Source: an uncultured Collinsella sp. (GTDB lineage Bacteria > Actinomycetota > Coriobacteriia > Coriobacteriales > Coriobacteriaceae). Taken from it: a DNA stretch of 64,000 nt. Location of the stretch: assembly GCA_900541125.1 (NCBI GenBank), contig UQIK01000004.1:49658-113657 (forward strand), read 5' to 3'. Below the pieces are notes generated by a model. It saw only the letters and a program-made list of their open reading frames with translations. It made no database searches and was not told the DNA's origin. Shown one piece after another: positions 24,613 to 32,975 of the stretch (its first letter is position 1; every line of letters begins with the position of its first letter). Made by a program: the position numbers and the translations under genes.

Positions 24613-25038
24613 CTAGGCTCGTCCGCGTAGCTCGATGTCCTGGATGTCGTCGAAGTCGATGGCGATATCTTTGAGCTTGAGGAGTTTGAAAGCAGGGAGC
24701 GCCTCGTCGAGGATGCCGGTGCGGCTGCGATAGCCGTATGTATCGTAATAGGTGACACGAACCAAGTCGCCACGCTTGAGGCCCTCGAGCTTTTTCGAAA
24801 GTTCGAGGGCTTTTTCTTCTGTGAGTTCGCATTTTGGCTCGGCGGTGATCTCTTGTTTACGCACGAGCTCGTAGTATCCCGTGAGGGCGGCAAAGGGCAT
24901 AAACTGCGCGGCACGGCCGGCACGGACGGTGCCGTTGGCGGTGAGCTTTGGGTCGGCGGAGCGACGTCTTCCCTCGGGGTCCGCTAGGCGTTCAAAAGGT
25001 GTCGGTGGCCGCATCGGCTGTTGTTGGGACTTAGGCAC
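24613..25038 (-). CDS. YolD-like protein
   Basis: A 141-residue protein with a YolD-like domain: the RAAQFMPFAALTGYYE segment and the later KGDLVRVTYYDTYGY-like strand (RGDLVRVTYYDTYGYR). YolD-like genes pair with Y-family polymerases, here overlapping the polymerase gene by eight bases. They are thought to act with the translesion polymerase, by analogy with UmuD. Confidence 0.85.
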   Translation of the reverse strand: MPKSQQQPMRPPTPFERLADPEGRRRSADPKLTANGTVRAGRAAQFMPFAALTGYYELVRKQEITAEPKCELTEEKALELSKKLEGLKRGDLVRVTYYDTYGYRSRTGILDEALPAFKLLKLKDIAIDFDDIQDIELRGRA

Positions 25039-26536
25039 GATGTCCTCCCACCTGATCGTTGCGTTCGCGTGCGGTGGCGCCAGCGGTAAAGCTTAATCCC
25101 TTGACGAGCGCGTTCTTACCGTACTTGCCCTTCACGGCCAGGACGGCGCGCGCCAGGTCGCGCTCGCGCTCATCGGCCTTAACATCGCTGAACAGGTCGA
25201 TAGTGGCAAATTCCTCGGGCATGAGGTTGCCAAATCCCAGGTTGATGCGCTTGACCGGTCGTTTGGGATCGACAGTCTGCGCCCAGAGCTCATCGAAATA
25301 GCCCATGATCTTCTTAAACGAATTGGTGCGCTCGGGCAGCTTTCGCGAGGCGTTTGAGTGTGCAAAGAGTGCAGCATATCCACCGCGCGGTTTGCCGCCG
25401 TGCTCTCCCACAAAGATGCCATCGATTGCCTGCGCCTCGCGTACCAGGCGGCGCCGTTCGTCATCGCGCTGGACGGGCTTGGGCGCACGGGGTGCGAGTT
25501 CGGGGCCAGTGGTTGCGGTGGGCTCGATGCTCGACGTGCTCGAGCGCAGGTGCCCACATCCGTCCATATATTGCGCTGTGCCGCTGGCGTCGAGGCGGCG
25601 TATGTCGGCCCGCTCGCTCGCATAACCCACAAAGAGCGAGATGCTGTCACAGACCACGTGCTTATCGACTAAGTCCAACACGGCGTTGTCGACCATCTCG
25701 CGCAAGACGGTGTATGCTTGCTCGTAGGCATAGCCCTTCGAGAGTACCTGCCCTGTGGTGGTCGAGGTTGCTTGCGGGCGATAGGCTTGGATATCGGCGA
25801 TGGTTGTCGGCTCACGCCCGAAGGCGTGGTCGATAAGATATTCGGCATTGACGCCGAGTTCGTCGTAGAGCAGGTTCTCGTCGAGAGCCGCGACGCCCAT
25901 CAGATCGTAGACGCCGTATTTCTCGAGACGGGCCGCCACGCCGGGGCCGATGCCCCAGATGTCGGTGATGGGGCGATGGGGCCAGATCTCCTTGCGAAAG
26001 GTCTCGTCGTCGAGTTTGCCGATGCGACTGGGTACGTGCTTGGCGGTGACGTCGAGCGCCACCTTGGCCTGGAATAGGTTGGGGCCGATGCCGACCGTCG
26101 CCGTGATGCCGGTGCGCGCCAAGACCTCGTCGCGCAGCGTGCAGGCGAGCCCTTCCGCATCTGTGTGATAGAGGTCCAGATAGGGCGTCACGTCGATAAA
26201 GCACTCATCGATGGAGTAGACGTGCACGTCCTGGGGGCTGACGTATTCCAGATAGATACCGTAGATTTTCGCCGACACCTCCATGTAGTGCTGCATGCGC
26301 GGTACGGCCGTGATGTAGTCGATGCCATCGGGAATCTCAAATAGGCGGCAGCGATTGTGAATTCCTAAGTCCTTCATGGCCTGCGTGATGGCGAGGCAGA
26401 TGGTCGTGCGTCCGCGCGATTCGTCGGCAACGACCAGGTTGGTGGTGAGCGGATCGAGCCCACGGTCGACGCACTCGACGCTGGCATAAAACGTCTTGAG
26501 GTCGATGCAGATATAGGTGTGCTGCTCGTGCGCCAT
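25031..26536 (-). CDS. Y-family DNA polymerase (UvrX/UmuC-like)
   Basis: A translesion DNA polymerase of 501 residues. Active-site motifs are CIDLKTFYASVEC (first metal aspartate), the VYSIDECFIDVT motif (catalytic Asp-Glu) and the helix-hairpin-helix DIWGIGPGVAARLEKYGV. The C-terminal little-finger region follows. The ATG at 26536 is preceded by AGGACACGG; a GTG seven codons earlier is an alternative. The YolD-like gene overlaps its end, and SOS-type boxes lie upstream. Confidence 0.92.
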   Translation of the reverse strand: MAHEQHTYICIDLKTFYASVECVDRGLDPLTTNLVVADESRGRTTICLAITQAMKDLGIHNRCRLFEIPDGIDYITAVPRMQHYMEVSAKIYGIYLEYVSPQDVHVYSIDECFIDVTPYLDLYHTDAEGLACTLRDEVLARTGITATVGIGPNLFQAKVALDVTAKHVPSRIGKLDDETFRKEIWPHRPITDIWGIGPGVAARLEKYGVYDLMGVAALDENLLYDELGVNAEYLIDHAFGREPTTIADIQAYRPQATSTTTGQVLSKGYAYEQAYTVLREMVDNAVLDLVDKHVVCDSISLFVGYASERADIRRLDASGTAQYMDGCGHLRSSTSSIEPTATTGPELAPRAPKPVQRDDERRRLVREAQAIDGIFVGEHGGKPRGGYAALFAHSNASRKLPERTNSFKKIMGYFDELWAQTVDPKRPVKRINLGFGNLMPEEFATIDLFSDVKADERERDLARAVLAVKGKYGKNALVKGLSFTAGATARERNDQVGGHRA

Positions 26537-26551
26537 CCGTGTCCTATCATC

Positions 26552-26583
26552 AAACACATGTTCTTATCGAATATCTGTTCGAT
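26552..26583 (-). promoter_or_regulatory. Candidate LexA (SOS) boxes
   Basis: Read on the minus strand, GAACATGTGTTT (26552-26563) and CGAACAGATATTCG (26568-26581, inside a palindrome ATCGAA...TTCGAT) each resemble the Gram-positive LexA consensus GAAC-N4-GTTC. They lie at the start of the polymerase gene, where SOS control is expected. Neither is a perfect match. Confidence 0.5.
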
Positions 26584-26774
26584 AATACCCTCTCATCCGG
26601 ACATCGTCAAAACCTGTCAAAAAGGGACTGGTTTGTTTTGGTAGGTATGGTCGTGCGGTTGGATCGGGTTTTTAACGCAGCTCTAAAGAGTACGAAACAG
26701 CTCGGAAAACCTTGCTTCGTAGCATGAGCCTAACGATTGATACCGCCTATACGCACGGAAGGGTTGTGGGAAAG

Positions 26775-27299
26775 ATGGTCAACTATGGGTTTGGTATGCC
26801 GACGCGCCTTGTTGCGGATGGAGACGTGGCTCGCTGGTGTGGACGATTGGTCGCTCACTACGGCGGCACCAAGGCACTGGTCGTGCTGGGCGGTGACAAG
26901 CATACGCATGATGAGCTCGTCTCGGCGGCGCTCGGCTCGCTTGATCGAGCTCTGCTCGAGCGCGTGCTTTTTCGCTGCGGCTCGGTTGAGGGCGACGGGG
27001 GAGACGAGCTGATCGACGAAGCCGTGGCCCTGGCGACCGACGAAGGCGTGGACTTTGTCCTGGCGATCGGCGATGCCGATACGGCGGGCTTTGCACGCGA
27101 ACTCGCCCGTCGCATGGCGACGCTCGATGCCGGCGAAGACGATTTTGTCCCTTATGGATGTATTGTCTCGGAGGGCAAGGTGCCTGCCGTCGCGGGAGCC
27201 GGCGAGGTTCCCGTTTTTGCCATTATCGCACCCGAGCTGTTAGAGGGCATCGGGTCTCCTCTGCGCGAGCTGCTCGGCAGCGTCTGCGCCGCGGCGTAG
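26775..27299 (+). CDS. Orphan Fe-ADH-like N-terminal domain protein
   Basis: A 174-residue protein resembling only the N-terminal nucleotide-binding domain of iron-containing alcohol dehydrogenases. MVNYGFGMPTRLV, ALVVLGGDKHTHDEL and GVDFVLAIGDADTAGFA match the usual NFxFxxPTxI, LVYGGGS and DFILAVGGGSVIDSA segments. The whole C-terminal metal-binding domain is absent and the glycine-rich motif is altered, so dehydrogenase activity is unlikely. An ATG at 26724 is an alternative start with a weaker ribosome site. It is either a remnant or a repurposed domain. Confidence 0.6.
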   Translation: MVNYGFGMPTRLVADGDVARWCGRLVAHYGGTKALVVLGGDKHTHDELVSAALGSLDRALLERVLFRCGSVEGDGGDELIDEAVALATDEGVDFVLAIGDADTAGFARELARRMATLDAGEDDFVPYGCIVSEGKVPAVAGAGEVPVFAIIAPELLEGIGSPLRELLGSVCAAA

Positions 27300-27312
27300 G
27301 AGCTTGACAAAA

Positions 27313-27367
27313 TGGACAGGTTTATCCTGATGGGTAAAGCGTTTGACCTGCCAAAATAAACCTGTCC
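27313..27367 (+). repeat. REP-like palindrome before pgi
   Basis: GGACAGGTTTAT is repeated in inverted form as the AAACCTGTCC further on, making a long hairpin with a large loop. It carries the ACCTGTCCC core also seen at 54461 and 55674 and a near-inverted match at about 26610-26650. Confidence 0.6.
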
Positions 27368-27498
27368 CTATTTGGTCGGTTGCCGTTTGGGGGCCGATTG
27401 GCAACGCTCGCTGATTATAGTCTTGACCTGCGCTAGAATAGTGGCATCTGAATGTCCGGGCGCATGGAGGCGTGCGCCCGTATGCTGAGGAGGACTCT

Positions 27499-29193
27499 AT
27501 GGCAACTGTTGCCGCACCTATCGATGCTACGTCGACTGCCGCTTGGAAGGCGCTCGAGGCTCATCAGGAGAAGCTCGAGGCTGAAGGTATCGACCTCAAG
27601 GCCTGGTTCGCCGCCGATGCCGAGCGCGTGAACAAGCTGAGCTTTGACGCCGGTGACCTGCACTTCGATCTGTCGAAGAACCTGGTGACCGATGAGACCG
27701 TCAAGCTGCTGTGCGATCTTGCCCGCGAGGTGAAGCTCGAGGAGCGCCGTGACGCCATGTTCTCCGGCGAGCACATCAACACCACCGAGGACCGCGCTGT
27801 TCTGCACACCGCGCTTCGCCGTCCGGCAAGCGAGAAGGGCCAGCTCATCGTTGACGGCCAGGATGTCGTCGCCGACGTGCACGAGGTCCTCGACCGCATG
27901 TACGCCTTCGCCGAGCGCGTGCGCTCCGGTGAGTGGAAGGGCGTTACCGGCAAGAAGATCGAGCACCTGGTGTCCATCGGCATCGGTGGCTCCGATCTGG
28001 GCCCGGTCATGGCCTACGAGGCTCTGCGTCCCTATGCCGACGCCGGTATCGACTGCCGCTATATCTCCAACATCGACCCCAACGACCAGGCCGAGAAGCT
28101 TAAGGGTCTGGATCCCGAGACCACGCTCGTGATCATCGTCTCCAAGACCTTCACCACGCTCGAGACCCTCACCAACGCCCGCGAGGTCAAGACCTGGATG
28201 CTCGAGCAGCTCAAGGCTCAGGGCGCCATCGATGGCTCCGATGAGCAGAACGCCGAGGCCGTGGCAAAGCACTTCGTCGCCGTTTCCACCGCACTCGAGA
28301 AGGTTGAGGCCTTCGGTATCGACCCCGCCAACGCCTTCGGCTTCTGGAACTGGGTCGGCGGCCGCTACTCCGTCGACTCCGCCGTGGGCCTATCGCTGAT
28401 CGTCGTGCTCGGCCCCGAGCGCTTCCAGCAGTTCCTCGAGGGCTTCCACGCCATCGACGAGTACTTCTGCAATACTCCGCTCGAGAATAACGCCGTCGCG
28501 CTGATGGGCCTGCTCAACGTCTGGTACGTCAATTTCTTCGGCTCCAAGAGCCACGCCGTGCTTCCGTACTGCCAGTACCTGCACCGTTTCCCGGCCTACC
28601 TGCAGCAGCTCACCATGGAGTCCAACGGCAAGCATGTCCGCTGGGACGGCAGCGCTGTGACCTCCGATACCGGTGAGATCTTCTGGGGCGAGCCCGGCAC
28701 CAACGGCCAGCATGCCTTCTACCAGCTGCTGCACCAGGGCACCGTGGTGGTTCCGGCCGATTTCATCGCCTTCGCCAATACCGCAAACCCTGCGACCGAC
28801 AGCGGTCAGGACGTGCATGAGCTGTTCCTGGGCAACTTCCTGGCCCAGACCAAGGCGCTCGCCTTTGGCAAGACTGCCGACGAGGTTCGTGCCGAGGGCA
28901 CGCCCGAGCAGATCGTCCCGGCCCGTTGCTTTGAGGGCAACCGCCCGACGACCTCGATCTTCGGCGACACGTTGACCCCGTTCGCACTCGGCGAGCTCAT
29001 CGCCCTGTACGAGCACATCACGTTTGTCGAGGGCACGGTCTGGGGCATCGACTCCTACGACCAGTGGGGCGTCGAGCTGGGCAAGCAGCTTGCCAAGCAG
29101 ATTACCCCGGCCTTCCACGACGACGCCGCCAAGGCCGAGCAGGACGCTTCGACCCAGGCGCTCATCGAGTTCTACCGCGCGCATCGCAAGTAG
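27499..29193 (+). CDS. pgi: Glucose-6-phosphate isomerase
   Basis: It interconverts glucose-6-phosphate and fructose-6-phosphate in glycolysis. The 564-residue length and motifs are typical: SIGIGGSDLGPVMAYEAL, IIVSKTFTTLET (phosphate binding), FWNWVGGRYS, GTNGQHAFYQLLHQG and the C-terminal VWGIDSYDQWGVELGK. ATG at 27499 has GAGGAGG upstream. Its last ten codons and terminator recur at 32.67 kb, beyond a transfer-type gene module. Confidence 0.96.
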   Translation: MATVAAPIDATSTAAWKALEAHQEKLEAEGIDLKAWFAADAERVNKLSFDAGDLHFDLSKNLVTDETVKLLCDLAREVKLEERRDAMFSGEHINTTEDRAVLHTALRRPASEKGQLIVDGQDVVADVHEVLDRMYAFAERVRSGEWKGVTGKKIEHLVSIGIGGSDLGPVMAYEALRPYADAGIDCRYISNIDPNDQAEKLKGLDPETTLVIIVSKTFTTLETLTNAREVKTWMLEQLKAQGAIDGSDEQNAEAVAKHFVAVSTALEKVEAFGIDPANAFGFWNWVGGRYSVDSAVGLSLIVVLGPERFQQFLEGFHAIDEYFCNTPLENNAVALMGLLNVWYVNFFGSKSHAVLPYCQYLHRFPAYLQQLTMESNGKHVRWDGSAVTSDTGEIFWGEPGTNGQHAFYQLLHQGTVVVPADFIAFANTANPATDSGQDVHELFLGNFLAQTKALAFGKTADEVRAEGTPEQIVPARCFEGNRPTTSIFGDTLTPFALGELIALYEHITFVEGTVWGIDSYDQWGVELGKQLAKQITPAFHDDAAKAEQDASTQALIEFYRAHRK

Positions 29194-29225
29194 TCGCTGC
29201 TGTTAACGCATCGCGCCTTATAGTC

Positions 29226-29259
29226 AGGGGCCCGTATCCGTTGGGATGCGGGCCCCTTT
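29226..29259 (+). terminator. pgi terminator
   Basis: A 14-bp stem (29226-29239 with 29244-29257, one G-U pair) with a 4-base loop and TTT tail. A close copy in the opposite orientation lies at about 32726-32759. Confidence 0.88.
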
Positions 29260-29334
29260 GCTTTGCCGTGGCCCCGGGGCGCACGGCCTTTAAGGATCTT
29301 CGCCGGAGCGTCGCGTGCTGCGAGGGCCCTGCGT

Positions 29335-30639
29335 CTAGAGCTCGGCCTCCGCATGGCCTCGCTGCGCCTCGGGCAGCTCCCCGTAGAGCGGATGGTCTTC
29401 GAGCCTAAAGCGCTCGACCTGTTCGGGAGTGTGGCCGCGCACAAAGAGCCACGAGCGATCGATCGGCGTCGCCATGAGCGTGCTGGGCAGTGCGTCGGCG
29501 CGGTCGGAAAACACCCGGGCGCTCTCGGGATCCTGGAACGCCAGCACCAGATGCGTATCGCAGTTGCCCATGATGGAGCGTGCGCGTGCCTCGCCATAGA
29601 GCGCATCGAGCTGGTTGGTCGACTGCAGCAGCAGCGTTGCCCAGATGTTGCGGCTTCGGATAATCGAGAGCACGTTGTCGATCTGGGGGATCTGCAGATT
29701 TGCGAAGTCATCGAGCATAAAGCGCACGGGCACGGGCAGGCTGCCGTCGGGCTGCCTATCGGCTTCGCGAATGAGGCCCATAAATGCCTGCGTAATAAAG
29801 AGGCCGGTCAGCGGATCGAGATTGCGGTCAATATCGCTCACGGTTACAAACAGGGCGCAGGGGGTGTGTCCCATGGAAGCGAAGTCCACCTGATGGCACT
29901 CACGATAGAGCTGTGCCGCACCGTCGAATCCCAGACACATGACCTTTTCGGCAAGGATGCCGACGATGCTCGCGTGCATGCGCTCGGCATTTTGCGTAAT
30001 GGCGTAGCGCCGCCATAGCGAGAGGGCATAGCTTTGGGGGTCGGTCGTGATCAGATCGTCAAACAATCGGGCTGTGGCACCGTCCTGCAGGTGCTCGATC
30101 AGCTTGATGACCGAGCTGATCGTCTGCTCGTCGGCGGGTAGCTGTTCGGTGACGTAGGCGATAAGACACGACAGCAGGTTTGCCGCCGCATGATCCCAAA
30201 AAGGCTGGTTGTTGTCCTCGATGGGGCAGATGGCCTTTGCCACCGAGAGGATGTCCTGCTGGTTGGGCCTGCCGTCCGCCTTGCGGCGAATGTGCCTCAG
30301 GGGGTTGTAGCCGCAGCGCTCGATGCCGGGAGTAAGGGCCGGGACGGTGTTGAGGTCGGCGAAGTTGAGACATTGCACGCGGTAACCGTGGGCTGCCAGC
30401 ACGGGTCCCACTTCGCGACAGAGCGTGCCTTTGGTGTCGAGCACGATGTAGCTTGCGTTCATTTGCAGCAGGTTGGGCTTGAGGACGTTTCGGGTCTTGC
30501 CGGCTCCCGAGGGGCCGATCACAAGTGCGTTGTTGTTGAGCCCCGTTTGGCGGGTGTCGCAGGAAAGCGTTCGATCCTTGGCGAGGATGGTGGACGATGC
30601 GGACTCAGATGCGGCGAGGCGGCTGGCGAGGTTAGACAT
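29335..30639 (-). CDS. TraG/VirD4-like coupling ATPase
   Basis: A 434-residue ATPase of the type IV secretion coupling-protein family. Walker A is GPSGAGKTRN, followed by YIVLDTKGTL; the late MLDDFANLQIPQID matches the Walker B region of TraG (LLDEFANL), and the TraM-recognition part follows. ATG at 30639 has an AAGGAGG ribosome site. Unlike classical VirD4 it has no N-terminal membrane helices. It overlaps the ClpP-like gene by eight bases. No relaxase or other secretion genes are in the window. Confidence 0.82.
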   Translation of the reverse strand: MSNLASRLAASESASSTILAKDRTLSCDTRQTGLNNNALVIGPSGAGKTRNVLKPNLLQMNASYIVLDTKGTLCREVGPVLAAHGYRVQCLNFADLNTVPALTPGIERCGYNPLRHIRRKADGRPNQQDILSVAKAICPIEDNNQPFWDHAAANLLSCLIAYVTEQLPADEQTISSVIKLIEHLQDGATARLFDDLITTDPQSYALSLWRRYAITQNAERMHASIVGILAEKVMCLGFDGAAQLYRECHQVDFASMGHTPCALFVTVSDIDRNLDPLTGLFITQAFMGLIREADRQPDGSLPVPVRFMLDDFANLQIPQIDNVLSIIRSRNIWATLLLQSTNQLDALYGEARARSIMGNCDTHLVLAFQDPESARVFSDRADALPSTLMATPIDRSWLFVRGHTPEQVERFRLEDHPLYGELPEAQRGHAEAEL

Positions 30640-31249
30640 GGGCGACCTCCTTGGTGGTCGAGAGGATTTCGTGGGCAAAGCCGAGCTCGACGGCGCGCTC
30701 GGCCGAAAGGTAGGTGTCTTTTGCAGTGAGGGACTGGATGCGCTTGGGCGTGAGGCCGCTGCGGTCCGAGAGGATTTGCGTGAGGGTCTTGCGGGTCTGC
30801 ATGAGACGCCGGCTGGTTTCCTGCAACGCAAGTGCCGAGCCGCCTGCCCCCTGGGGGATCAGCGGGTCGTGAATCATGAGCTCTGCATGGGGCGCCATAC
30901 GGCGATCGTCGCCGCCCATAAAGATCACGGCGCCCATGGACGCGGCGAATTCCAGGCAGACGGTGCGGATGGGGCACGATGCGAGGCGCATGGCGTCATA
31001 AATCGCAAGACCCGATCGCACGCTTCCGCCGGCGCTGGCGACAAATATGGTGATGGGGCGGCTGGGGTCGGTGACATCGAGCAGACGGATCTGCTGGCAT
31101 AGGTCGTGGGCCATCGGGGTTTCGATGTTTCCCATGACGGAGAGCTCGCGACGGGCGAGCATCTCATCGTAAATGCTGGTGAGCGTGATACCTCGGGCGG
31201 ATTCGCGCATGGTGAGGGGGCTGATGATGGGGGAATGATTGGTGTCCAT
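30632..31249 (-). CDS. ClpP-like serine protease
   Basis: A 205-residue ClpP/crotonase-fold protease. The catalytic serine is in EFAASMGAVIFMGG, the histidine in ELMIHDPL, and an aspartate in AKDTYLSAERAVELG. The oxyanion SAGGSVRSGLAIYDAM segment is present, so the active site looks complete. Its neighbours and divergence suggest it is not the housekeeping ClpP. Such stand-alone copies occur in mobile elements and phages. AAGGAG lies before its ATG; translation is coupled to the TraG-like gene. Confidence 0.85.
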   Translation of the reverse strand: MDTNHSPIISPLTMRESARGITLTSIYDEMLARRELSVMGNIETPMAHDLCQQIRLLDVTDPSRPITIFVASAGGSVRSGLAIYDAMRLASCPIRTVCLEFAASMGAVIFMGGDDRRMAPHAELMIHDPLIPQGAGGSALALQETSRRLMQTRKTLTQILSDRSGLTPKRIQSLTAKDTYLSAERAVELGFAHEILSTTKEVAHV

Positions 31250-31312
31250 GGGGACTCCTTTCTGTTGGTTGTGTTGTGGAATAGGGTTATAGCCCGCGCA
31301 GAGGCTGGTGGG

Positions 31313-32203
31313 CTACAGGGTTCGTCCGAGCCTGAGATCGAGCTCGGTTGTGGGGCAGGCTGCCTGTCCGTGCGGCTCGCAAGCGCCAAGGGCTCCAAAG
31401 CGATGGAGCGTTGCGACGGGCGTGGTATAGGCGAGCCGCAGCTGATGCTCGACAGGGGCACATCCGTCTTTTTTGTAATGGGCCGTGTAGTACTGCGCGA
31501 TGCTGGCGTTCATCTCGCTGCCATTGCGATGGCGCTCAAACTGGCGTCTGCAGGTCTCGATGATCTTTGCTACCGACTTGGGTGCCGTCGCGGGAACAAG
31601 GGCGAGATAGCCCTCAAATAGTTCGTTGATGCTCAGGAGGCACAGCAAGTCGATCAGCGTCCTTATGGCTGCTCCCTCGGCAGAAAAGTGCGCGGTCATG
31701 CGGTTATATCGGTTGCGGTCGACGATGGCCGCATGGGGTCTTGGAGTTTTCTGCCCCGTGGTCCCGGGCTTTTGCCGCGCCTGTGTATTGAGCTCGACGT
31801 TGCAGCGCTTGAGGCCGTCCAACGGAAGGAACAGTGCGGTGCGCAGGGTGTTCCGCTTGCTTTCGAGTTCATGACGCTCGTCGGGTTCCCATTCGAGCTT
31901 GAGTTTTGTGTCGAGCGCCGTAAGCATATGGGCTAGGCAGCCTACGGTAAGAACGTACGAATCGTTGTCGCGTTTTGGGGCATAGGGGTCTGTCAGCTTG
32001 CGAATGTCGGGGTCGCCCATGATCTTTGTGCAGCGCTTCAGCAGTTGAGAGTGGTCGGCCAAGATCGTCGCGAGCGGTAGCGACGCGTAGTTCTTGATGG
32101 TCGCGGCGGCAAAGGCGGCGTCATATTCGTTTGCATATGCTCGCTCAATGCGGGCATCCAGAATGCTTTTCTTATCGCCGTCTTCAGCGTGGTGGTTTGT
32201 CAT
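31313..32203 (-). CDS. Hypothetical protein in the TraG/ClpP module
   Basis: A 296-residue, mostly helical, charged soluble protein, first gene of the module on the minus strand. No signal peptide or membrane segment. It has a basic middle (around NRYNRMTAHF) and a C-terminal Cys-containing tail. I do not recognise a family. The ATG at 32203 has GGAGAAG upstream; the frame extends further through His-rich repeats encoded by the iteron-like DNA, but without a ribosome site. Its place suggests a role with the ATPase or in element maintenance. Confidence 0.65.
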   Translation of the reverse strand: MTNHHAEDGDKKSILDARIERAYANEYDAAFAAATIKNYASLPLATILADHSQLLKRCTKIMGDPDIRKLTDPYAPKRDNDSYVLTVGCLAHMLTALDTKLKLEWEPDERHELESKRNTLRTALFLPLDGLKRCNVELNTQARQKPGTTGQKTPRPHAAIVDRNRYNRMTAHFSAEGAAIRTLIDLLCLLSINELFEGYLALVPATAPKSVAKIIETCRRQFERHRNGSEMNASIAQYYTAHYKKDGCAPVEHQLRLAYTTPVATLHRFGALGACEPHGQAACPTTELDLRLGRTL

Positions 32204-32219
32204 AGCTTCTCCAATCGGT

Positions 32220-32296
32220 TGATGTTCGTGCTGTTTGTTGATGTGTTGGTTGTCGTGAGTGATGTGCTTGCCGTGGGTGATGTGCTGACGTTGGGG
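32220..32296 (+). repeat. Four iteron-like direct repeats
   Basis: The core TGATGTGCT recurs, with changes, at 32220, 32239, 32260 and 32278, spaced 19, 21 and 18 bases. They lie directly upstream of the unknown minus-strand gene. Spacing near two helical turns resembles protein-binding iterons. Confidence 0.6.
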
Positions 32297-32667
32297 TGCT
32301 ATGCGGTTTTCAATGAGCCCGTGAGGCAGTTGCTGCAGGGGCGGGATGGAACGGCCCATGCAAGGCGGAAGGCATCGTGCTCAAAATCGAGACAGCAATG
32401 CCCTGGGTGCCTCACATGTGGCAGTTACCTCATTAAGTTGTCATTGCGTTTGGGGTTGTACTTTGCCGATCTTCTTTCTCTTACACGCTGAAAACTGAAA
32501 CTGAATATGCTCGATCTACTTAAAACCGCAACGGCGGTCTTTTATCAACTTATATGTCGGAACGCGTCTTTGCAAGTACTTTTTTGTCTTTGTTTCAAAT
32601 GGGGTGGTTTTGCAACCGTCATACGCGCGCTGTGCGAACGTGCCCCGGCTCGGATAAGATAGTGCGA

Positions 32668-32699
32668 TCGAGTTCTACCGCGCTCGCCGCAAGTAGTCT
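32668..32699 (+). pseudogene. Duplicate of the pgi 3' end
   Basis: These bases match the last codons of pgi (about 29164-29195) at 29 of 32 positions and still encode IEFYRARRK followed by TAG, against IEFYRAHRK in pgi. No upstream pgi sequence is present, so it is a fragment. It marks the right border of the acquired module. Confidence 0.8.
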
Positions 32700-32725
32700 T
32701 TGTTGCTGAGATAGGTCATGGCCGA

Positions 32726-32759
32726 AAGGGGCCCGCATCCCAACAGATACGGGCCCCTT
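32726..32759 (+). terminator. Inverted copy of the pgi terminator
   Basis: This hairpin matches the reverse complement of the pgi terminator at 29226-29259 with one difference, rather than its direct sequence. It still forms a strong stem with a short T-run after it. Confidence 0.75.
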
Positions 32760-32975
32760 GCTATTTAAATGGGCATGAGGGTGTATTGAGGGGGGATGCC
32801 TTGCTGTCGGCATCCGCATGCGGTGCCATTCGCTGTCCGTAAATATACGTTTACGGCTAATTTCATACCACTTGTCGGAATGCGGACGCTGTCCTTGCAT
32901 GCCGGGCGTACATTGAACGTGGTTTTTCGCGTGAAACCACGAATCGGTTGTCAGCCCCGAACAAGGAGGCCCAGC

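Larger units (their letters stand above)
32204..32975. other. Gene-free region at the module's right edge
   Basis: In order, these 772 bases hold four imperfect 18-21-base direct repeats (32220-32296), an AT-richer stretch with a small hairpin (32521-32540), a remnant of the pgi 3' end (32668-32699), an inverted copy of the pgi terminator (32726-32759) and the deoC leader. No convincing gene is seen. Confidence 0.7.

Noticed and set aside
32668..32699. Functional second pgi gene
   Set aside because: Only the last ten codons are present, with no upstream coding sequence.
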